Part shown: one piece after another, positions 1 through 9,953 of the stretch
How the letters are laid out: each line of letters begins with the position of its first letter
How positions within the stretch are numbered: the first letter of the stretch is position 1
Source: Rhodanobacter lindaniclasticus
GTDB taxonomy: Bacteria; Pseudomonadota; Gammaproteobacteria; Xanthomonadales; Rhodanobacteraceae
Length of the DNA stretch: 64,000 bases
Direction of reading: 5' to 3'
Assembly (NCBI RefSeq): GCF_004799035.1
Contig: NZ_MWIO01000026.1
Span: forward strand, 62,001 to 126,000
Position numbers and translations under genes: made by a program
Notes under the pieces: generated by a model
The model's database searches: none
What the model was told of the DNA's origin: nothing
Seen by the model: only the letters and a program-made list of their open reading frames with translations

Positions 1-1225
<1,225 letters not shown>

Positions 1226-1300
1226 GAGTTGGAACTCCTGCTGCTTGCGCGCCGGTCGGCGCACTGGATGGGTGGCACGCGCGGCGCGCTGGGCCAAACC

Positions 1301-1316
1301 TGCATGATAATGTAGG
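1301..1316. promoter_or_regulatory. Divergent -10-like elements between asnS and iscA
   Basis: GATAAT (1306-1311) reads toward iscA and TACATT (complement of 1308-1313) reads toward asnS, so the two genes may use overlapping promoters. No convincing -35 element was found on either strand, so this is a weak call. Confidence 0.25.
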
Positions 1317-1371
1317 GCTTGCCCGGGTCGCGACACCCGTGCTCCATTCCATGAGGTCGAACCTGCCAGCC

Positions 1372-1698
1372 ATGAGCATCAGCATCACCCCCGCCGCCAA
1401 CGAACGCATGCGCCACTTCCTAGCCTCGACGCCCGCAGCGGCAGGCGTTCGCTTCGGGGTCAAGCGCACCGGCTGTTCGGGGTTCGCCTACGTGGTCGAC
1501 CTGGCCGAGTCGATGGACGAGGGCGACCGGCTGCTGGAGGTGGACGGCGTGCCGCTGATCGTCAGCGACAAGAGCCTGGCCCTGGTCGACGGCACGGTCA
1601 TCGATTTCCAGCGCCACGGGCTCAACGCCAGCTTCGTGTTCCACAACCCGAACTCCACCGGCGAGTGCGGCTGCGGCGAGAGCTTCACCGTCAGCTGA
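1372..1698 (+). CDS. iscA: A-type iron-sulfur carrier IscA
   Basis: Scaffold or carrier for iron-sulfur clusters in the cytoplasm, usual size at 108 residues. The three family cysteines are present: one in [13 protein letters not shown] (about residue 35) and two in the C-terminal GECGCGESF. The run [12 protein letters not shown] plus LVDGTVIDF matches IscA more closely than ErpA or SufA. The start is taken at ATG 1372 ([13 protein letters not shown]). An in-frame ATG at 1351 would add seven residues. It stands alone, not in an isc operon, and is divergent from asnS. Confidence is high for the A-type family and moderate for the exact subtype. Confidence 0.82.
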   Translation: MSISITPAANERMRHFLASTPAAAGVRFGVKRTGCSGFAYVVDLAESMDEGDRLLEVDGVPLIVSDKSLALVDGTVIDFQRHGLNASFVFHNPNSTGECGCGESFTVS

Positions 1699-1732
1699 TT
1701 GTCTCCGCCCGGCGCGCAGGCTTTTCAATGAC

Positions 1733-1762
1733 TTGCGTGGCCGTTGCGGGCCATCGTACAAT
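1733..1762 (+). promoter_or_regulatory. Predicted sigma70 promoter of rpsF-rpsR-rplI
   Basis: TTGCGT (1733-1738) and TACAAT (1757-1762) are separated by 18 bases, a good match to a housekeeping promoter. Transcription would start near 1769, giving a leader of about 100 bases before rpsF. Confidence 0.55.
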
Positions 1763-1821
1763 TCCGCTTCTGTCCGCACCCGAAAGGGTGTTGACGGGAC
1801 ACTTGCCTCACCGCACCGACG

Positions 1822-1839
1822 GGAGGCTGCCAGGCCTCC
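1822..1839 (+). promoter_or_regulatory. Hairpin in the rpsF leader, candidate ribosomal-protein autoregulatory site
   Basis: GGAGGC (1822-1827) pairs perfectly with GCCTCC (1834-1839) around a six-base loop, flanked by CCG-rich sequence, within the rpsF 5' leader. rpsF leaders in many bacteria carry a structure bound by the S6:S18 complex. Whether this hairpin is that motif is inference from position and rough shape only. Confidence 0.3.
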
Positions 1840-1868
1840 GGGCCGCATCCACAAGGAGTCAACCCACA

Positions 1869-2288
1869 ATGACCCTGCGTCATTACGAAGTCGTATTCAT
1901 GGTCCATCCGGACCAGAGCGAGCAGGTTCCGGCCATGCTCGAGCGCTACAAGTCGCTGATCGAGGCCGACGGCGGCAAGATCCATCGCCTGGAAGACTGG
2001 GGCCGGCGCCAGCTGGCTTACCCGATCGTCAACCTGGCCAAGGCACATTACGTGCTGCTCAACATCGAAGTGAGCCAGAACGCGTTGAACGAGCTGGAGT
2101 CCGGCTTCCGTTTCAATGACGCGGTGCTGCGCCACCTGGTGATCCGTCGTGACGAGGCCGACATCGAGCCGTCCTTCATCCTGAAGTCGAAGGAAAAGGA
2201 CGACGCCAAGTCCAGCCGTCGCCGCGACGACGACAACGATGGCGAGAGCCGTGGCCACGCCGACAACGATCGCGACAGCGACGACTGA
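1869..2288 (+). CDS. rpsF: 30S ribosomal protein S6
   Basis: S6 binds S18 in the platform of the small subunit. The protein is 139 residues. It has the S6 core ([20 protein letters not shown], then [22 protein letters not shown]) and a long hydrophilic Asp/Arg/Ser-rich tail after about residue 105. The start at ATG 1869 is set by the AAGGAG at 1853-1858. An in-frame upstream extension to 1665 is not used. First gene of rpsF-rpsR-rplI. Many S6 proteins end in a poly-Glu or charged tail, the substrate of RimK in some species; here the tail is mixed Asp/Arg. Confidence 0.96.
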   Translation: MTLRHYEVVFMVHPDQSEQVPAMLERYKSLIEADGGKIHRLEDWGRRQLAYPIVNLAKAHYVLLNIEVSQNALNELESGFRFNDAVLRHLVIRRDEADIEPSFILKSKEKDDAKSSRRRDDDNDGESRGHADNDRDSDD

Positions 2289-2303
2289 TCAGGGAGCACC
2301 GAC

Positions 2304-2534
2304 ATGTCCAAGTTTTTCCGCCGCCGCAAGTTCTGCCGCTTCACTGCCGAAGACGTGAAGGAGATCGACTACAAGGATCTCAACACCCTGCGCCAGTACG
2401 TCACCGAGAACGGCAAGATCGTGCCCAGCCGCATCACCGGCACCAAGGCGCGCTACCAGCGCCAGCTGGCCACCGCGATCAAGCGCGCCCGCTTCCTCTC
2501 GCTGCTGCCGTACACCGACAACCACGACGTCTGA
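2304..2534 (+). CDS. rpsR: 30S ribosomal protein S18
   Basis: Small-subunit protein that heterodimerises with S6. It is 76 residues, usual for the family, with the typical start [13 protein letters not shown], the central block [20 protein letters not shown] and the C-terminal basic helix [20 protein letters not shown]. It lies 15 bases after rpsF with GGGAG before its start, so it is translated from the same message. Confidence 0.97.
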   Translation: MSKFFRRRKFCRFTAEDVKEIDYKDLNTLRQYVTENGKIVPSRITGTKARYQRQLATAIKRARFLSLLPYTDNHDV

Positions 2535-2543
2535 TTCAGACGC

Positions 2544-2617
2544 CGGGAATGGGGAATCGGGAGTCGCAAGAGCGTTGAGCTCTGCGGTTTCCGGGTTCCC
2601 ATTTCCGATTCTCGATT
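2544..2617. repeat. Degenerate GGGAATGGGGAATCGGG-type intergenic inverted repeat
   Basis: Left arm 2544-2565 and right arm 2592-2617 are imperfect reverse complements (about two thirds matching) in the rpsR-rplI gap. Related G/A-rich or C/T-rich arms occur at 3192-3215, about 4915-4950 and 12091-12112. This suggests decayed copies of one dispersed intergenic element. Confidence 0.5.
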
Positions 2618-2686
2618 CGCGAAAATTCGGACAACCGTCCTCTGGCTGCGTCGGGCCACACCGGCGCTAACGAACAGGAAAGCATC

Positions 2687-3136
2687 ATGGAACTCATTCT
2701 TCTGCAGAAAGTCCGCAACCTCGGCAACCTCGGTGACAAGGTCACCGTGAAGCCGGGTTACGGCCGCAACTACCTGCTGCCGCAGGGCAAGGCCGCGCGC
2801 GCCAATGCGGCCAACCTGGCCGCATTCGAGCAGCGTCGCGCCGAGTACGAGGCCAAGGCCAACGCCGTGCTGGCCGATGCCGAGGCCCGCAAGGCCAAGC
2901 TCGCCGACGTGTCGGTGACAATCGCGGCGCACGCCAGCGCCGAGGGCAAGCTGTTCGGTTCGGTCGGCCCGCGCGACATCGCCGAGGCCCTGGCCGCCGA
3001 AGGTCACGCCGTCCACAAGGGCGAAGTGATCCTGGGCGAAGGCCCGCTGCGCAACACCGGCGAGTTCGAGGTCGCCGTGCACCTGCACGCCGACGTGCAC
3101 ACCACCGTCAAGGTGATCGTGGTCAGCGACAAGTAA
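2687..3136 (+). CDS. rplI: 50S ribosomal protein L9
   Basis: Large-subunit protein L9, 149 residues. The N-terminal domain shows [19 protein letters not shown] followed by [15 protein letters not shown], the L9 signature. The connecting helix (about residues 41-75) and C-terminal domain ([31 protein letters not shown]) follow. AGGAAAG before the ATG is the likely ribosome-binding site. Last gene of the rpsF operon. It is separated from rpsR by a repeat-bearing gap of about 150 bases and followed by an intrinsic terminator. Confidence 0.97.
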   Translation: MELILLQKVRNLGNLGDKVTVKPGYGRNYLLPQGKAARANAANLAAFEQRRAEYEAKANAVLADAEARKAKLADVSVTIAAHASAEGKLFGSVGPRDIAEALAAEGHAVHKGEVILGEGPLRNTGEFEVAVHLHADVHTTVKVIVVSDK

Positions 3137-3159
3137 GTTCCAGTCCGTCGGAAAACGTC

Positions 3160-3188
3160 CGGGCGCCGCGAGGCGCCCGTTTGTTTTT
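3160..3188 (+). terminator. Intrinsic terminator after rplI
   Basis: An 8-bp perfect stem (3160-3167 with 3172-3179, CGGGCGCC arm) closes a GCGA loop and is followed by TTTGTTTTT. It ends the rpsF-rpsR-rplI transcript. Confidence 0.85.
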
Positions 3189-3278
3189 GGGGCAGGGAAC
3201 GGGGAGTGGGAAACGGTCTGAGCATCGCGCTTCTGCCTTCGAGGTCCTGTTCCCTGTGCGCTGTGCGCCATCCCGGCC

Positions 3279-3308
3279 TTATCCCCATCAACCCACAGCT
3301 TATCCACA
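3279..3308 (+). promoter_or_regulatory. Two DnaA-box-like sites upstream of dnaB
   Basis: TTATCCACA at 3300-3308 is a perfect DnaA-box consensus. TTATCCCCA at 3279-3287 differs at one base. Both point the same way and their starts are 21 bp apart, about two helical turns. They lie 115-145 bp before dnaB. Regulation by DnaA is inferred; the 286-bp region shows no other sign of an origin such as an AT-rich unwinding element. Confidence 0.5.
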
Positions 3309-3316
3309 GGGTTGTT

Positions 3317-3333
3317 GTCTCGACGGTTGAGAC
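3317..3333. promoter_or_regulatory. Near-palindromic 17-bp site before dnaB
   Basis: GTCTCGACGGTTGAGAC is close to symmetrical: 5-bp perfect outer arms GTCTC/GAGAC with further matching inside. It sits just after the DnaA boxes and may be an operator, but no regulator is identified. Confidence 0.25.
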
Positions 3334-3422
3334 GCCGCCGCGCATCATGGTGTCCGTGTGGCTACCCGCGTAGTGTCGGCGCATGACGTGCCGCTCGCGG
3401 GGCAATTCTCCGAGGTAGCTCG

Positions 3423-4817
3423 ATGTCATTCGTACCCGAACGCAAGTCTTCTTCGCCGGCGATCGAGGCGCTGCGGGTGCCGCCGCATTCCATCGACGCG
3501 GAGCAGGCGGTGCTGGGCGGGTTGATGCTGGCTCCCGGCGCGCTGGACAACGTGGCCGACCGGCTGGGCGAGGACGACTTCTACCGCAAGGACCACCGGC
3601 TGATCTGGCGCGCGATCAACGAGCTGGCCAACAAGGGCATGCCGTGCGACGCGGTGACCCTGGGCGACTGGTTCGAAAGCAATGGCCTGGCCGAGATGGT
3701 CGGCGGCGCCGGCTACCTGATCGAGCTGGCCAACAGCACGCCCAGCGCGGCCAACATCGCCGCTTATGCCGAGATCGTGCGCGAGAAGTCGGTGCTGCGT
3801 CAGCTGATCGACGCCGGTACCTCGATCACCGAGGACGGCTATCGCCCCGAGGGCAAGAGCGTGCACGAGGTGCTGGAAAGCGCCGAACAGCGCGTGTTCC
3901 ACATCGCCGAATCCGGTGCGCGCGGCAAGAAGGATTCCGTCTCGATGCGCGAGGCGGTGAAGGACGCCTTCAAGTTGCTCACCGAGCGTTACCAGAACCG
4001 CGGCCAGCTCACCGGCGTCAGCACCGGCTTCACCGACCTGGACGAGCTCACCTCCGGCCTGCAGCCGTCGGATCTCATCATCGTGGCGGCGCGCCCCTCG
4101 ATGGGCAAGACCGCCTTCGCATTGAACATCGCCGAGACTGCGGCGCTGGGCAGCAAGAAGGCGGTGGTGGTGTTCTCGATGGAGATGTCCTCCTCGCAGC
4201 TCGCGTTCCGCCTGATCTCCTCGGTGGGCCGCATCCATCAGCAGCATCTGCGCAACGGCACGCTGGAGGAGGAGGACTGGCCGCGCGTCTCCAATGCCAT
4301 CGCGCTGCTTTCGGACGCGAAGATCTTCATCGACGACACGCCCAGCCTGTCGCCGGTGGAGCTGCGTTCGCGCGCGCGCCGGCTGCATCGCGAGCACGGC
4401 GGTCTCGGCCTGATCGTGATCGACTACCTGCAGCTGATGCAGGTGCCCGGCAACACGGAGAATCGCGCCACCGAAATTTCAGAAATCTCGCGTTCACTCA
4501 AGGGACTTGCCAAGGAGCTGAACGTGCCGGTGATCGCCCTGTCGCAGTTGAACCGCTCGCTGGAACAGCGCGCCGACAAGCGCCCGATGATGTCCGACTT
4601 GCGCGAGTCCGGCGCCATCGAGCAGGATGCCGATGTGATCATGTTCATCTACCGCGACGAGTACTACAACAAGGAATCGCCGGACAAGGGCATCGCCGAA
4701 ATCATCATCGGCAAGCAGCGCAACGGCCCCACCGACACCTGCAAGCTGACCTTCCTCGGCCACTACACGAAGTTCGTGAACTACGCGCCGGACTCGTTCG
4801 TGGGAGGGTTCGATTGA
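3423..4817 (+). CDS. dnaB: Replicative DNA helicase DnaB
   Basis: Hexameric helicase that unwinds DNA at the replication fork and recruits primase. It is 464 residues, normal for the family, with no intein. The N-terminal helical domain spans about residues 15-120 (VPPHSIDAEQAVLGGLML). The RecA-like motor has Walker A ARPSMGKTAFAL near residue 225, and later the segments VIVIDYLQLM (Walker B), SQLNRSLEQR and DLRESGAIEQDADVIMF. It starts at ATG 3423 behind GAGGTAG. It is monocistronic, with its own upstream region carrying DnaA-box-like sites. Confidence 0.97.
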   Translation: MSFVPERKSSSPAIEALRVPPHSIDAEQAVLGGLMLAPGALDNVADRLGEDDFYRKDHRLIWRAINELANKGMPCDAVTLGDWFESNGLAEMVGGAGYLIELANSTPSAANIAAYAEIVREKSVLRQLIDAGTSITEDGYRPEGKSVHEVLESAEQRVFHIAESGARGKKDSVSMREAVKDAFKLLTERYQNRGQLTGVSTGFTDLDELTSGLQPSDLIIVAARPSMGKTAFALNIAETAALGSKKAVVVFSMEMSSSQLAFRLISSVGRIHQQHLRNGTLEEEDWPRVSNAIALLSDAKIFIDDTPSLSPVELRSRARRLHREHGGLGLIVIDYLQLMQVPGNTENRATEISEISRSLKGLAKELNVPVIALSQLNRSLEQRADKRPMMSDLRESGAIEQDADVIMFIYRDEYYNKESPDKGIAEIIIGKQRNGPTDTCKLTFLGHYTKFVNYAPDSFVGGFD

Positions 4818-4962
4818 GGGCCGGGCATGGCGGGAAGGAAGCCACGAGCCGGGTAGCCTTTCCGGCGGTTCAGGCGACGCTGCCCGTCGTGCATGCCGTT
4901 CCAGACTGGCGCAACCTCTGCGGTTGCCAATCCCGTATCCCTGATTCCGAACTCCGCCCACA

Positions 4963-6051
4963 GTGAGTCGCACCACCGTCGCCACCATCCATCTCGGTGC
5001 GCTGCGCCACAATCTGGCGCGGCTCAAAACCATGGCCGCGCCGGCCAGGGTGATGGCGGTGGTCAAGGCCGATGCCTACGGCCACGGACTGGAACGTGTC
5101 GCCCGCGCGCTGGGGAGCGAGGCCGAGTGTTTTGCCGTGGCGGCGCTGGGCGACGGCCTCCGGCTGCGCGCGGCGGGGCATCGGCAGCGCATCGTGGTGT
5201 TGTCCGGGCCGGACAATGCGGGCGACCTCGCCGAGATGCAGCGGCTGCAACTTGAGGCGACCATTCATCACGAGGCGCAGTTGCCGTGGCTGGCTGCGAT
5301 GGCGTCGGCGCGCGGAAGGCTGCGCGTGTGGCTGAAGGTCGACAGCGGCATGCATCGGCTGGGCTTCGCGCCCGAGCGCGTCGCGGCGGTGCACGCGCAG
5401 CTTGCCGCGATGGCCGGCGTCGATCCCGAGATCGGCCTGCTCACGCATTTTTCCGACTCGGAAGTGTTCGGCGGCGCGCAGACGCCGGCGCAGATCGCCC
5501 GCTTTGCGGCAGTGACCGATTCGTTTGCCGGCCCGCGCTCGCTGTCCAATTCTGCTGCGGTGCTCGGCTGGCCCGATGCGCGCGGCGACTGGGTGCGCAC
5601 CGGCGGATTGCTGTACGGCTTGTCGGTCGTGGACGGCAAGTGCGGCGCCGACTTCGGCTTCCGCCCGGCGATGACGCTGTCCACCCGGCTGATCGCGATC
5701 AACCGCATCGGCCGCGGCGAGCGCATCGGCTACAACGGCACCTGGACCTGCCCCGAGGACATGCCGGTCGGCGTGGCCGCGGTCGGCTATGGCGACGGCT
5801 ACCCGCGCAGCGTCGCCGCCGGCACCCCGGTACTGGTCGGCGACCGCCGCGTGGTGTTGATCGGCCGCGTCTCGATGGACCTGATCACACTCGACCTGCG
5901 CGATGCGCCCGAAGCGAAGATCGGCGACCGGGTGACGCTGTGGGGGTCGCAGCTTCCGGTCGAAACCATCGCCGCCGCGGCCGGCACGATCTCCTACGAC
6001 CTCACCTGCGGCATGACCCGTCGCGTGCTGTTCGTCGAGGACGAAGGCTGA
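4963..6051 (+). CDS. alr: Alanine racemase
   Basis: PLP enzyme that interconverts L- and D-alanine for peptidoglycan. It is 362 residues. The PLP lysine is Lys35 in VVKADAYGHG, and the second catalytic residue is the Tyr near 256 in RIGYNGTW. The fold-III barrel and C-terminal beta domain (AVGYGDGYPR, GRVSMD) are complete. The only sensible start is GTG 4963. No Shine-Dalgarno is visible before it, because a C/T-rich degenerate repeat runs right up to the start, so translation may be weak. Lies 145 bases after dnaB; dnaB-alr order is also seen in other gammaproteobacteria. Confidence 0.93.
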   Translation: MSRTTVATIHLGALRHNLARLKTMAAPARVMAVVKADAYGHGLERVARALGSEAECFAVAALGDGLRLRAAGHRQRIVVLSGPDNAGDLAEMQRLQLEATIHHEAQLPWLAAMASARGRLRVWLKVDSGMHRLGFAPERVAAVHAQLAAMAGVDPEIGLLTHFSDSEVFGGAQTPAQIARFAAVTDSFAGPRSLSNSAAVLGWPDARGDWVRTGGLLYGLSVVDGKCGADFGFRPAMTLSTRLIAINRIGRGERIGYNGTWTCPEDMPVGVAAVGYGDGYPRSVAAGTPVLVGDRRVVLIGRVSMDLITLDLRDAPEAKIGDRVTLWGSQLPVETIAAAAGTISYDLTCGMTRRVLFVEDEG

Positions 6052-6139
6052 CATCGTTGCGCGCCGCGCGCGTCTCGCCGCCTGCGATGGCCGCGCACTA
6101 AACTCGTCGTCCTCAGTCGCCTTCACCCGGGAAACCCGC

Positions 6140-7525
6140 ATGGCCAAAGCCAGGACCGCCTACGTCTGCACCGAATGCGGCGCCGAGCACAGCAAGTGGC
6201 AGGGGCAGTGCGTCGAGTGCGGGGTGTGGAACACGCTAAGCGCGATCGTGCTGGAGCCGGCCACCGCGGGCAAGGCGTCAGTGGGCGCGCAGCGATCCAG
6301 CTACGCTGGCGCCGCCGCGGGTGCGCCGAAGATCACGCCGTTGACCGAGGTGATGCTGACCACCGAGGCACGCACGCTGACCGGCATCGGCGAGCTGGAC
6401 CGCGTGCTTGGCGGCGGCTTGGTGCAAGGCTCGGTAGTGCTGATCGGCGGCGATCCGGGCATCGGCAAGTCGACCCTGCTGCTGCAGGTGCTCGGCACGC
6501 TGGGCCTGCAGTTGCCCAGCGTCTACGTCACCGGCGAGGAATCGCTGGCGCAGGTCGCCGCGCGTGCGCAGCGCCTGGGCCTGGCGCTGGAGCCGCTGCA
6601 GGCGCTGGCCGAGACTTGCATCGAGCGCATTCTCGAACAGGCCATGGCCACCCGGCCGAAGGTGCTGGTGATCGACTCGATCCAGACCATCTGGACCGAG
6701 CTGCTGGCCGCCGCGCCCGGCTCGGTGTCGCAGGTACGCGAGTCCGCCGCCAAGCTCACCCGCTTCGCCAAGGAGACCGGCACCGCGGTGTTCCTGGTCG
6801 GCCACGTGACCAAGGAGGGCGGCATCGCCGGCCCGCGCGTGCTCGAGCACATGGTCGATGCGGTGCTGTATTTCGAGGGCGAATCGGGCAGCCGGTTCCG
6901 CGTGCTGCGCGCGTTCAAGAACCGCTTCGGCGCGGTCAACGAGCTGGGTGTGTTCGCGATGAGCGACAAGGGCCTGCGCGAGGTGCCGAATCCGTCGGCG
7001 ATCTTCCTTTCGAACCATGCCGGACCGACTTCCGGCAGTGCCGTGATGGTCACCCGCGAGGGCACTCGGCCGCTGCTGGTCGAGGTGCAGGCGCTGGTCG
7101 ACCAGTCCTCGCTGGGCAATCCGCGCCGGGTCACCCTGGGCCTGGAACAGAACCGCCTCGCCATGCTGCTGGCGGTACTGCACCGGCACGGCGGCGTGGC
7201 GGCGTACGACCAGGACGTGTTCGTCAACGTGGTGGGCGGCATCCGCGTGCAGGAAACCGCGGCCGACCTGCCGGTGTTGCTGGCGGTGCTGTCCAGCCTG
7301 CGCGATCGACCGCTGCCGGAGCACATGGTCACCTTCGGCGAGGTCGGCCTGTCCGGCGAGATCCGCCCGGTGCCCAATGGCGAGGAGCGGCTCAAGGAGG
7401 CCGCCCACCATGGTTTCCGTCGCGCGATCGTGCCCAAGGCGAATGCGCCGAAGAAGGGCAGGGTCGGCGAGATGGAAGTGGTCGGCGTGGAGCGCTTGGG
7501 CGAGGCGATCGACGCCTGCCGCTAG
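6140..7525 (+). CDS. radA: DNA repair ATPase RadA
   Basis: Branch-migration helicase acting with RecA in recombination. It is 461 residues. The N-terminal C4 zinc finger has Cys10, Cys13, Cys24 and Cys27. Walker A is GGDPGIGKST near residues 103-112, the RadA-specific KNRFG motif is near 260, and the C-terminal third is a Lon-protease-like domain. It starts at ATG 6140. The gene is convergent with ypjD with only 16 bases between stops and no clear terminator there. Confidence 0.96.
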   Translation: MAKARTAYVCTECGAEHSKWQGQCVECGVWNTLSAIVLEPATAGKASVGAQRSSYAGAAAGAPKITPLTEVMLTTEARTLTGIGELDRVLGGGLVQGSVVLIGGDPGIGKSTLLLQVLGTLGLQLPSVYVTGEESLAQVAARAQRLGLALEPLQALAETCIERILEQAMATRPKVLVIDSIQTIWTELLAAAPGSVSQVRESAAKLTRFAKETGTAVFLVGHVTKEGGIAGPRVLEHMVDAVLYFEGESGSRFRVLRAFKNRFGAVNELGVFAMSDKGLREVPNPSAIFLSNHAGPTSGSAVMVTREGTRPLLVEVQALVDQSSLGNPRRVTLGLEQNRLAMLLAVLHRHGGVAAYDQDVFVNVVGGIRVQETAADLPVLLAVLSSLRDRPLPEHMVTFGEVGLSGEIRPVPNGEERLKEAAHHGFRRAIVPKANAPKKGRVGEMEVVGVERLGEAIDACR

Positions 7526-7541
7526 AGCGTTGCGGGCGGAT

Positions 7542-8342
7542 TCAGCCCATCGTGCGCTGCAGAACCACTTCCAGCACGAATTTCGAGCCGAAGAATGCCA
7601 GCCCCAGCACCGCCATGCCGATCAGGGTGAGATTGACGGCGCTGCGCCCCCGCCAACCATGGCGCCAGCGCCCCCACAGCAACGCCCCGAAGATCAGCCA
7701 TGCCACGACGCTGAGCACGGTGGTGTGTACCAGGTGTTGCGCGCGGATATTGGCGATGAACAGGAAGCCACTCAGCAAGGTCAGGGTGAGCAGCGCGAAC
7801 CCGGCGCCGATCAGGCGAAACAGCAAGGCTTCGGTCTGGGTCAGCGGTGGCAGGGCGCGAACCAGCCGGCCCGGTCGGCGCGCGCGCAGCGCGCGCTCCT
7901 GCACCGCCAGCAGCAGGGCAAGCACAGCCGCGATCGACAGCACGCCGTAGGCAAGCAGGGCGATCACCACGTGCAACTGGATCTGCCAGTCCATGGGCCT
8001 GGGCACGGTCGGTGGCGCCAGGAACACATCCAGCGCCAGCAGCAGCGCGGCCAGCGGAAACACGATCACGCCCAACCCGGCGACCGGTCGCGACACATTC
8101 ACCAGCAGGGTCAGCGCGGCCACCACGCAGGCCACCAGCGACAGCGCGGCGAAGAAATGCAGGTCGAGCCGGCCGCCATGTGCTCCCAGCAGCACCGCTG
8201 CGTGCAGCAGGACCGCGACCGTCGCCGTCGCCAGGCCGAGTCGCCGCGGCGCGCGCGGGCAACCCGTCAGCGGTGCGGCCAGCAGAGCGGCGCCGCCGGC
8301 GTAGAGGGCGATGGAGAGAATGGAAGGAAGGATCAGCGGCAT
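7542..8342 (-). CDS. ypjD: Inner-membrane cytochrome c assembly-like protein, YpjD/CcsA family
   Basis: A 266-residue multi-pass membrane protein with about eight hydrophobic segments. It has the CcsA-type core WQIQLHVVIALLAYGVLSIA and the C-terminal block HLVHTTVLSVVAWLIFGALL. In Escherichia coli the homologue ypjD also lies divergently beside ffh, and the same arrangement is kept here, which supports the name. CcsA proteins handle haem in cytochrome c maturation; the role of the YpjD branch is less certain. The start is ATG 8342; a longer frame running into ffh is an overlap artefact. Confidence 0.82.
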   Translation of the reverse strand: MPLILPSILSIALYAGGAALLAAPLTGCPRAPRRLGLATATVAVLLHAAVLLGAHGGRLDLHFFAALSLVACVVAALTLLVNVSRPVAGLGVIVFPLAALLLALDVFLAPPTVPRPMDWQIQLHVVIALLAYGVLSIAAVLALLLAVQERALRARRPGRLVRALPPLTQTEALLFRLIGAGFALLTLTLLSGFLFIANIRAQHLVHTTVLSVVAWLIFGALLWGRWRHGWRGRSAVNLTLIGMAVLGLAFFGSKFVLEVVLQRTMG

Positions 8343-8404
8343 GACGGTGAAGTGTCGCACAGGGCCCGGCCGGGTTGCATGCGGGAGCCGGTCGATCCGT
8401 CCGC

Positions 8405-8410
8405 TATAAT
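8405..8410 (+). promoter_or_regulatory. -10 element of ffh
   Basis: A perfect TATAAT lies 30 bases before the ffh start. No good -35 is found at 16-18 bp, so it may need an activator or be weak. Confidence 0.4.
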
Positions 8411-8439
8411 CGCCGTCTTTCCCGTTTGCCGGTTTCGCC

Positions 8440-9819
8440 ATGTTCGAGTCGCTCAGCCAACGCCTTGCCACCACCGTCAACCGACTGCGCGGTCGCGGCC
8501 GGCTGACCGACGAGAACATCCGCGAGGCCCTGCGCGAAGTACGCATCGCGCTGCTGGAGGCCGATGTGGCCTTGCCGGTCGTGCAGGCGCTGATCCAGCG
8601 CATCAAGGTGCGCGCGGTCGGCCAGGAGGTGGCGCGCAGCCTGTCGCCCGGCCAGGCGCTGGTGAAGGTGGTCAGCGACGAGCTGACCATGGTGATGGGC
8701 AAGGCGAACACCGAGCTGAACCTTGCCCAGCAGCCGCCGGCGGTGGTGCTGATGGCCGGCCTGCAGGGCGCCGGCAAGACCACCACGGTGGCCAAGCTGG
8801 CGCGCCTGCTGACCGAGCGCAAGAAGAAAAAGGTGATGGTGGTCAGCTGCGACGTCTATCGTCCGGCCGCGATCGAGCAGTTGCGCACCCTGGCCGAACA
8901 GGTCGGCGTGAAGTTCTTCCCCTCCGAAGCGGGCCAGGATCCGGTGCGCATCGCCAGGGACGCCGTCGCCGCCGCGCGTCGCGAAGTGGTCGATGTGCTG
9001 CTGGTCGACACCGCCGGCCGCCTGCACGTGGACGAGGCGATGATGGCCGAGATCAAGGCCTTGCACGCCGCGATCACCCCGATCGAAACCCTGTTCGTGG
9101 TCGACTCGATGACCGGCCAGGATGCCGCCAACACGGCCAAGGCGTTCGACGAGGCACTGCCGCTGACCGGCGTGGTGCTGACCAAGACCGATGGCGACGC
9201 CCGCGGCGGCGCGGCGCTGTCGGTGCGTTACGTCATCGGCAAGCCGATCAAGTTCCTCGGCGCCGGCGAAAAGACCGACGCGCTGGAACCATTCCACCCC
9301 GACCGCCTCGCCCAGCGCATCCTCGGCATGGGCGACGTGCTGAGCCTGGTCGAGGAGGTCGAGCGCAAGGTCGACCAGGACAAGGCGCAGAAGCTGGCCC
9401 AGAAGGTGATGAAGGGCAAGCGCTTCGACCTCAACGACATGAAGGACCAACTGGAGCAGATGGGCAACATGGGCGGCCTCGCCGGCCTGCTGGACAAGCT
9501 GCCCGGCGTCTCCAGCCTGCCCGACAGCGTGAAGTCGAAGGTCAACGACGGCGAGATGAAGAAGATGATCGCGATCATCAACTCCATGACCGGCAAGGAG
9601 CGCCGCCACCCGGATCTGCTCAACGGTTCGCGCCGCGCCCGCGTGGCGCGCGGCTCCGGCACCCAGCCGGCCGACGTCAACCGGGTGCTCAAGCAGTACA
9701 TGCAGATGGAAAAGATGATGTCCAAGCTGGGCAAGGGCGGCAGCAAGGGCCTGTTGCGGCAGATGCGCGGCGCCATGAAGGGCATGGGCGGCATGGGCGG
9801 CTTGCCGCCGATGCGGTGA
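8440..9819 (+). CDS. ffh: Signal recognition particle protein Ffh
   Basis: SRP54 GTPase that binds 4.5S RNA and delivers nascent membrane proteins to FtsY. It is 459 residues. The N domain runs to about 90, and the G domain has GLQGAGKTTT near 107-116, DTAGR and TKTDGDARGG. The methionine-rich M domain (about 300-459) contains the RNA-binding SGTQPADVNRVLKQY segment and ends in Gly/Met-rich sequence. Followed after 134 bases by rpsP. This ffh-rpsP-rimM-trmD-rplS order is widespread in gammaproteobacteria. Confidence 0.97.
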   Translation: MFESLSQRLATTVNRLRGRGRLTDENIREALREVRIALLEADVALPVVQALIQRIKVRAVGQEVARSLSPGQALVKVVSDELTMVMGKANTELNLAQQPPAVVLMAGLQGAGKTTTVAKLARLLTERKKKKVMVVSCDVYRPAAIEQLRTLAEQVGVKFFPSEAGQDPVRIARDAVAAARREVVDVLLVDTAGRLHVDEAMMAEIKALHAAITPIETLFVVDSMTGQDAANTAKAFDEALPLTGVVLTKTDGDARGGAALSVRYVIGKPIKFLGAGEKTDALEPFHPDRLAQRILGMGDVLSLVEEVERKVDQDKAQKLAQKVMKGKRFDLNDMKDQLEQMGNMGGLAGLLDKLPGVSSLPDSVKSKVNDGEMKKMIAIINSMTGKERRHPDLLNGSRRARVARGSGTQPADVNRVLKQYMQMEKMMSKLGKGGSKGLLRQMRGAMKGMGGMGGLPPMR

Positions 9820-9953
9820 TGGGCGGCGGTGCGGGCGGGGATGGCTTTGCCGTTGCCTATTCCCTTTTCGCCGTTACCCCTTTAAAATGCCCCGTTTCCC
9901 GCGCACGACTCTCGTGCGCCTGCCGCTGATTCGGCAATTTCCGGAGTTTTACC

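Noticed and set aside
3189-3422. Chromosomal origin suggested by DnaA boxes
   Set aside because: Only two boxes, no AT-rich unwinding region, and no dnaA/dnaN nearby.
7377-9929. 850-codon open frame on the + strand
   Set aside because: Covers antisense of ypjD and a different frame of ffh; no domain pattern.
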